NCBI GenBank assembly: GCA_902473545.1
Contig: CABRSG010000088.1
Coordinates: 1-8,822 of the forward strand
DNA: 8,822 bases
Direction of reading: 5' to 3'
From: an uncultured Lachnospiraceae bacterium
Lineage (GTDB): Bacteria; Bacillota; Clostridia; Lachnospirales; Lachnospiraceae
Position numbers and translations under genes: made by a program. A model generated the notes under the pieces. It was not told the origin of the DNA. It searched no databases and saw only the letters and a program-made list of their open reading frames with translations. Shown one piece after another: positions 5,371 through 8,822 of this stretch (positions are counted from its first letter, which is position 1; each line of letters starts with the position of its first letter).

Positions 5371-7332
5371 TTACATATTATCCTTTAAGACATCGTGATC
5401 GCGCAGCAGTTTTTCGACAACCGTGCCTTTTACTACATGGATCAGCGGTTTTTTCAGTGCATTTAACGGTCCGGGCAGCTCGATTTCCAGCGGAGATTTG
5501 CCGTCCATCAGCTTCACGGTGCTGTCGAGCAGCTCGCGGATATCGTAGACGCTGCCCCAGACCTCCGGCACGCCGCGGTCCACGCCGAGCAGTCCGTATA
5601 CGGCTTCCATAGCGGTGCGGACGGAGTATTCCGTGGTGAATACGGTGTCGCGCGGGGTGTCGGCAAACTGTCCGAGGAAGGCGAAATTTACACATCCATC
5701 CGGGATGACATCCGGGCGGTCGCCCTTTGCACGCGGCATGAAGAAGGCGGTGATGTACGGCATCATAGTCGGCACGCAGACTGCGCTGTGCTCGGCAAGC
5801 TCCGGAATTTCTTCTGTCGGCACGCCCAGATGGTAGAGCCATTCTTCTGTGATTTCCTTACCGGTACAATCCTTCATCGGCTTCTTTACAAAATCGCCGG
5901 GCACATCGGTGAAAAGCCCATAAACCCACACGCATACCTTGTCGGGATCCTGCTCTTTAAACTGTCCCTGACGGTTAATTGTCCAGCTCATCAGCCAGGA
6001 GGAATCCTGGCAGCTCACGATGCCGCCGGTAACGACCTTACCGCTCTTTGGATCGCGCTTACAGATTTTTGTAATGTACGGGAGGATCTTGTCGTCCAGC
6101 GTGGTGACGGTTGCTGACTCCCAATTTGTTTTTGTGATATCTGAACAGAATTTCTCCGGGTGCCCGAAAGAGGGATCCTGCTTCGCAATATTTTTCCAGA
6201 GGTTCCAGCAGCCGCTCGTGCGTACCTCGGCGTCTCCGTTCGGGGCGTGGTGATGATCTCCGTAAATGGTGCCCTCTGTGCAGCTTCCGTTTGTTACAAA
6301 AACAAGATCATTCTTTGTCAGAAGGATTCCTTTTTCCACACCGTTTACCCGGCATTCAATCGCTGTGGCAACCTTTTCGCCATCTTTGATTTCAAAAATA
6401 ACATTGGTTACTTCTGTGTTGAACTGGAAGTCTACACCTGCCGCTTCCAGATATTTCTGCATCGGCAGGATCAATGACTCATACTGATTATACTTTGTGA
6501 ATTTCAGCGCGCTGAAATCTGGCAGCCCTGCAATATGATGAATAAAGCGCTGGAAGTAGAGCTTCATTTCCAGGGCGCTGTGCCAGTTTTCGAAAGCAAA
6601 CATGGTGCGCCAGTACAGCCAGAAGGTGGAGTCAAACACCTCGTCGTCAAACACGTCCTCGATCGTCTTATCATACAGATCCTCGTCCTTTGTCATGAAC
6701 AGCCTCATGATTTCCATGCAGCCCTTCTGGCTGAGATTGAATTTCCCGTCTGTGTGCGCGTCCTTCCCGCGGTCTGCGGTCGCACGGCACAGGGAGTAAT
6801 TCGGGTCGTGCTTGTTCAGCCAGTAGTATTCGTCCAATACGGAAACGCAGGGCGTCTCCAGGGATGGAATGCTGCGGAACAGATCCCAGAGACATTCGAA
6901 ATGATTCTCCATCTCGCGTCCGCCGCGCATGACGTAGCCGCGGGAGGGATCAAAAATGCCGTCGCAGGCGCCGCCGGCGATATCCATAGACTCCAGAATG
7001 TGAATATGGGAGCCGGGCATCTGGCCGTCGCGTACCAGGAAGCAGGCCGCTGCCAGGGAGGCAAGACCGCTGCCTACGAGGTAAGCGTTTTTCTCATCCA
7101 CGCCCTCCGGTTTTTCCGGGCGGGCAAATGCCTCATAATTTCCGTTTGAATAGTAGATGCCTTTGCTGTTTTTAGCATTCTTGCCGCGTTCCGTATTGCG
7201 ATAATTGTTTACCGATCTTTGGGCCGTCTCTTTCTTTTCTTCCGTTCTTGCTTTCTGTGCGAGGTAGGCTGCTGCACCTGCTCCGGCTGCTAAAAGAGCC
7301 GCTTTGCCGAGGGATGATTTCTTATTTGACAT
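5371..7332 (-). CDS. ohyA: Oleate hydratase (myosin-cross-reactive antigen family) with N-terminal extension
   Basis: FAD-dependent enzyme that adds water to the cis-9 double bond of free unsaturated fatty acids, turning oleate into 10-hydroxystearate, a detoxification step for membrane-active fatty acids. The 653-residue product has the family start motif YYSNGNYEAFARP (60-72), the dinucleotide-binding AYLVGSGLASLAAA (83-96), GGREMENHFECLWDLFRSIP (137-156), the FW-YWRTMFAFENWHSALE region (237-255) and the C-terminal FLGQFADTPRDTVFTTEYSVR block (552-572). Glu140 and Tyr259 are 119 apart, exactly the spacing of the catalytic pairs reported for the Staphylococcus aureus (Glu82/Tyr201) and Elizabethkingia (Glu122/Tyr241) enzymes. 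Residues 1-58 are extra: a basic start, a Gly/Ala-rich hydrophobic stretch (11-26) and a charged linker, perhaps a membrane anchor. ATG 7332 is chosen over GTG 7344 because AAAGGTGG (7341-7348) is 8 bases upstream. It follows the TetR gene on the same strand and has its own promoter. Confidence 0.96.
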   Translation of the reverse strand: MSNKKSSLGKAALLAAGAGAAAYLAQKARTEEKKETAQRSVNNYRNTERGKNAKNSKGIYYSNGNYEAFARPEKPEGVDEKNAYLVGSGLASLAAACFLVRDGQMPGSHIHILESMDIAGGACDGIFDPSRGYVMRGGREMENHFECLWDLFRSIPSLETPCVSVLDEYYWLNKHDPNYSLCRATADRGKDAHTDGKFNLSQKGCMEIMRLFMTKDEDLYDKTIEDVFDDEVFDSTFWLYWRTMFAFENWHSALEMKLYFQRFIHHIAGLPDFSALKFTKYNQYESLILPMQKYLEAAGVDFQFNTEVTNVIFEIKDGEKVATAIECRVNGVEKGILLTKNDLVFVTNGSCTEGTIYGDHHHAPNGDAEVRTSGCWNLWKNIAKQDPSFGHPEKFCSDITKTNWESATVTTLDDKILPYITKICKRDPKSGKVVTGGIVSCQDSSWLMSWTINRQGQFKEQDPDKVCVWVYGLFTDVPGDFVKKPMKDCTGKEITEEWLYHLGVPTEEIPELAEHSAVCVPTMMPYITAFFMPRAKGDRPDVIPDGCVNFAFLGQFADTPRDTVFTTEYSVRTAMEAVYGLLGVDRGVPEVWGSVYDIRELLDSTVKLMDGKSPLEIELPGPLNALKKPLIHVVKGTVVEKLLRDHDVLKDNM

Positions 7333-7387
7333 AAATGATTCCACCTTTCTGAAATTACGGATTCTGTTTGTTTCCTGTCATGAGGAC

Positions 7388-7416
7388 ATTGTATACGTAA
7401 ATTTCCGGGCGGACAA
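7388..7416 (-). promoter_or_regulatory. Sigma-70-type promoter of the oleate hydratase gene
   Basis: On the - strand TTGTCC (7411-7416) and TACAAT (7388-7393) are separated by 17 bases, matching consensus at 4/6 and 5/6. The start site would fall near 7381, leaving a leader of about 48 bases before ATG 7332. The palindrome at 7421-7465 ends 4 bases upstream of the -35 box, a position that suits an activator or a repressor that hinders polymerase binding. Confidence 0.65.
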
Positions 7417-7420
7417 TTTA

Positions 7421-7465
7421 CAAAACGGGACATATGATAAAAATTTTGTCATATGTTTCGTTTTG
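7421..7465. promoter_or_regulatory. 45-base near-palindrome between tetR-type gene and ohyA (operator and/or terminator)
   Basis: Nested inverted repeats share one centre. ACATATGA (7430-7437) mirrors TCATATGT (7449-7456) around 11 bases, and CAAAACG (7421-7427) mirrors CGTTTTG (7459-7465). The two-base steps between them (GG against TT) would be G-U pairs in + strand RNA but mismatches in - strand RNA. It begins 6 bases after the regulator's stop and ends 4 bases before the ohyA -35 box. The half-site recurs at two further promoters in the window, which favours an operator. Its place just after a stop also allows a role as a weak terminator. Confidence 0.6.
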
Positions 7466-7471
7466 CATATG

Positions 7472-8059
7472 TTAAATGCTGTGCGCAGAAGATTTCTCTG
7501 CGTTGCAGGCAGCATAGTTACGAATAGAATTTGTGATATTTCCGTGCAGGACAGTTGCGATGTTTGCAACGATGTCCGGATAATCCTCTTTCATGCCGTT
7601 TTTGATCCAGTCAAGCATGATTCCGACGAAGCTGTATTTGTAAAAATTTGCAATAAATGTTTTTTGTTCCTCCGTGACGGCTGCGTCTGCGGATTTTTCT
7701 TCAACAACACCGGCAATCAGAGAGCAGGTAAGCTGAAAGAGATAATTTTCGATCCGTTCCCGGCTGATACTGCGGTAGGCATTTAAGATGAACGGCTTGT
7801 TTTCATAGACGGCCTCAAAGATCTGCAGCAGTCCCTCCGGCCAGGTATCATAAGTTTTTTTGCCCTGTAATGCTTTTGCGGCATCTTCCAGACATGCCCA
7901 TTCCACAAGGTCATAGATATCTTTAAAATGATAATAAAATGCCATGCGGCTGATGCCGCAGTCGCTGGTAAGATCGCTGATCGTAATTTTATCTAATGGC
8001 TTTTTCAGAAGGAGGCGCTTGAGAGAATCCTCCAGAGCCTGTTTGGTTAAATTGGACAT
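7472..8059 (-). CDS. TetR-family regulator, DhaS-like
   Basis: A 195-residue TetR-type DNA-binding regulator. The N-terminal domain carries the helix-turn-helix ITISDLTSDCGISRMAFYYHFKDIYDLVEW at about 25-54, which resembles the DhaS group (activator of dihydroxyacetone kinase genes). The C-terminal part (about 70-180) is all-helical, matching the ligand-binding and dimer domain of that group, with an aromatic NFYKYSFVGIMLDWIKNG segment at 138-155. ATG 8059 is preceded at 7 bases by GGAGG (8067-8071 as CCTCC on the + strand). Its own promoter (8098-8126) has an ATATGAC-type site just downstream of the -10 box, which suggests self-control. Lying directly upstream of ohyA on the same strand with a palindrome in between, it is the obvious candidate to sense fatty acids and control ohyA; the inducer is inferred, not shown. 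Confidence 0.92.
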   Translation of the reverse strand: MSNLTKQALEDSLKRLLLKKPLDKITISDLTSDCGISRMAFYYHFKDIYDLVEWACLEDAAKALQGKKTYDTWPEGLLQIFEAVYENKPFILNAYRSISRERIENYLFQLTCSLIAGVVEEKSADAAVTEEQKTFIANFYKYSFVGIMLDWIKNGMKEDYPDIVANIATVLHGNITNSIRNYAACNAEKSSAHSI

Positions 8060-8082
8060 GGCATATCCTCCGATTTTTATGT

Positions 8083-8092
8083 GTCATATCAC
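8083..8092. promoter_or_regulatory. ATATGAC-type putative operator at the tetR-type gene start site
   Basis: GTCATATCAC on the + strand reads GTGATATGAC on the - strand and shares ATATGAC with the half-sites at 7430-7456 and 8195-8204. It begins 5 bases downstream of the -10 box, over the expected transcription start, the usual place for autorepression. A single short site, so support rests on its repetition. Confidence 0.4.
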
Positions 8093-8097
8093 AAAGT

Positions 8098-8126
8098 ATT
8101 GTACCACAAAAAAGAGGGCATGATAA
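8098..8126 (-). promoter_or_regulatory. Sigma-70-type promoter of the TetR-family gene
   Basis: On the - strand TTATCA (8121-8126) and TACAAT (8098-8103) are spaced by 17 bases, 4/6 and 5/6 against consensus. The start would be near 8091, with a leader of about 32 bases holding GGAGG. It is divergent from the promoter at 8160-8188, with the GTGAAC repeat between them. Confidence 0.6.
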
Positions 8127-8131
8127 GAACT

Positions 8132-8154
8132 TGTGAACGGAGTGAACAGTAACT
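8132..8154. repeat. GTGAAC-GGA-GTGAAC intergenic repeat copy
   Basis: Two direct GTGAAC hexamers (8133-8138 and 8142-8147) separated by GGA are followed by AGTAACT. The reverse complement matches 4164-4186 at 19 of 23 positions. It lies between two divergent promoters, as does the other copy, which sits between two divergent genes. The role is unknown; it may be a dispersed element of this genome. Confidence 0.6.
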
Positions 8155-8159
8155 GGGGC

Positions 8160-8188
8160 TTGCTTCTGTGAGCGGTATGTGCTACAAT
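8160..8188 (+). promoter_or_regulatory. Putative promoter of the DUF134-NifX gene
   Basis: TTGCTT (8160-8165) and TACAAT (8183-8188) are spaced by 17 bases. The -10 box agrees at 5/6, while the -35 box only has its TTG. A TG four bases ahead of the -10 box may compensate. The start would be near 8195, within the ACATATGAC motif. Confidence 0.5.
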
Positions 8189-8194
8189 ATTTTC

Positions 8195-8204
8195 GACATA
8201 TGAC
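8195..8204. promoter_or_regulatory. GACATATGAC putative operator at the DUF134-NifX start site
   Basis: GACATATGAC matches the half-sites of the palindrome upstream of ohyA (9 of 10 positions with either arm). It lies 6 bases beyond the -10 box, nearly the same geometry as the site at the regulator's own promoter. This would place the downstream gene under the same TetR-family regulator, if the motif is its operator. Confidence 0.45.
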
Positions 8205-8225
8205 GGAAACGGCAGAGGTGAGAGT

Positions 8226-8822
8226 ATGGCAAGACCGAGTAAATGCAGAAGGATATGTTCAGAACCGGCTTACAACAGCTTTATGCCGAGCGGATTTAGC
8301 TGCGATGAACAGGTGGTTCTGACGGTGGACGAGTACGAAGTCATCCGTCTGGTGGATCTGGAGAAATTTACGCATGGGCAGTGTGCTGCACAGATGGGGA
8401 TATCGCGCACCACGGTCACAGAAATTTATGAATCTGCCCGGGAAAAGCTTGCCGACAGCATCGTAAACGGAAAGACGCTGCTGATCGCGGGCGGTCATTA
8501 CCGGCTTTGCGATGGCTCTTTGGCCTGTCTCTGTCAGAAGCATTGCAGAAAAGCGAAAGGAGCTGCCGCACAGACGGCAGTGTTAAGGAAAGGAGAAGGA
8601 ACAATGAGAATTGCAGTTACATTTGAGGATGGAAAGATTTTTCAGCATTTTGGACATACGGAGCAGTTTAAGCTCTATGATATCGAGGACGGAAAAATTA
8701 TAAAGGAACAGGTTGTGGATACGAACGGGCAGGGGCACGGCGCGCTGGCCGGCTTTCTTATGAGCGCGAAGGTGGACACGCTGATCTGCGGCGGTATAGG
8801 CGGCGGAGCGCAGATGGCGCTG
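8226..8822 (+). CDS. DUF134 DNA-binding domain fused to NifX/NifB-type cofactor-binding domain, 3'-truncated
   Basis: The open frame runs to the window edge, 199 codons visible. Residues 1-92 are a DUF134 domain (PF02001-like): MARPSKCRRICSEP start, LTVDEYEVIRLVDLE (32-46) and a sigma-region-4-like helix-turn-helix CAAQMGISRTTVTEIYESAREKLADSIVNGK (53-83). A linker with Cys95, Cys101, Cys103 and Cys107 follows. From Met127 comes a dinitrogenase iron-molybdenum cofactor domain (PF02579-like): MRIAVTFEDGKIFQHFGHTEQF, then LICGGIGGGAQMAL. Such proteins may bind metal clusters and act in metal or redox control; the domain does not mean nitrogen fixation. GAGGTG at 8215-8220 supports ATG 8226 at 5 bases. 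Inside the gene AGGAG (8591-8595) stands 8 bases before Met127 (8604), so a separate short NifX-type product could also be made. The gene is divergent from the TetR-family gene. Confidence 0.9.
   Translation, partial: MARPSKCRRICSEPAYNSFMPSGFSCDEQVVLTVDEYEVIRLVDLEKFTHGQCAAQMGISRTTVTEIYESAREKLADSIVNGKTLLIAGGHYRLCDGSLACLCQKHCRKAKGAAAQTAVLRKGEGTMRIAVTFEDGKIFQHFGHTEQFKLYDIEDGKIIKEQVVDTNGQGHGALAGFLMSAKVDTLICGGIGGGAQMAL
8591..8606 (+). promoter_or_regulatory. Internal ribosome binding site and ATG at the DUF134/NifX domain junction
   Basis: AGGAG at 8591-8595 followed after 8 bases by ATG 8604 forms a near-ideal initiation site, in frame with the upstream DUF134 coding sequence and exactly at the first residue of the NifX-type domain. 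It could drive internal initiation, or be a relic of two formerly separate genes joined by loss of a stop codon. Confidence 0.5.

Noticed and set aside
5305..5388. A 27-codon + strand frame behind AGGGGAG (5294-5300), very basic.
   Set aside because: It runs through the bidirectional terminator hairpin and into the hydratase 3' end. The composition reflects the hairpin, and one good ribosome site alone is weak evidence.
6535..7149. A 204-codon open frame on the + strand opposite oleate hydratase.
   Set aside because: It mirrors highly conserved hydratase blocks, so its sequence is explained by the opposite strand.
8604..8822. Presence of nitrogen fixation genes, from the NifX/NifB-type domain.
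   Set aside because: PF02579-like domains are widespread in non-fixing anaerobes, and no nif structural or assembly gene is in the window.

Overview
The window looks like a stretch of chromosome from a gut-type Firmicute of the class Clostridia, most likely Lachnospiraceae. The reasons are protein style: a DUF6472-type mini-protein, a DhaS-like TetR regulator, a DUF134-NifX fusion and a PfkB-type hexose-phosphate kinase, together with strong GGAGG-type ribosome binding sites, base composition near 50% G+C and short intergenic gaps. The family assignment is inference from recognised protein families, not from a database search. No phage, insertion sequence, CRISPR array, tRNA or rRNA was seen, and no gene-free stretch exceeds 300 bases (the longest are 4099-4276, 8060-8225 and 7333-7471).

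Left part (1-3505, all on the + strand): the 3' part of an EamA/DMT drug-metabolite transporter, a YkgJ-type cysteine-cluster protein starting 1 base after it, a 58-residue four-cysteine DUF6472-type protein too short for usual gene callers, an M19 (membrane dipeptidase-type) metallopeptidase, and a four-helix membrane protein coupled to the peptidase by an ATGA overlap. Gaps are short, no convincing terminator separates these genes, and they may be co-transcribed at least in blocks.

Middle (3487-5263): a cytoplasmic SGNH/GDSL hydrolase on the - strand whose 3' end overlaps the membrane protein gene tail-to-tail by 19 bases. It is divergent from a 1-phosphofructokinase-family sugar-phosphate kinase on the + strand. 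The shared intergenic region carries a good promoter for the hydrolase and two inverted copies of a GTGAAC-containing repeat that recurs near 8132-8154. A strong bidirectional hairpin at 5311-5337 closes the kinase gene and the convergent oleate hydratase gene.

Right part (5371-8822): an oleate hydratase with an unusual N-terminal hydrophobic extension, preceded on the same strand by a TetR/DhaS-type regulator. The 139-base gap between them holds a promoter and a 45-base near-palindrome. Its core half-site (ACATATGA) reappears immediately downstream of the -10 boxes of the regulator and of the divergent DUF134-NifX gene, suggesting one small regulon for fatty-acid hydration and its control. 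The last gene runs off the window and fuses a DUF134 DNA-binding domain to a NifX/NifB-type cofactor-binding domain, with a strong internal ribosome binding site at the domain junction.
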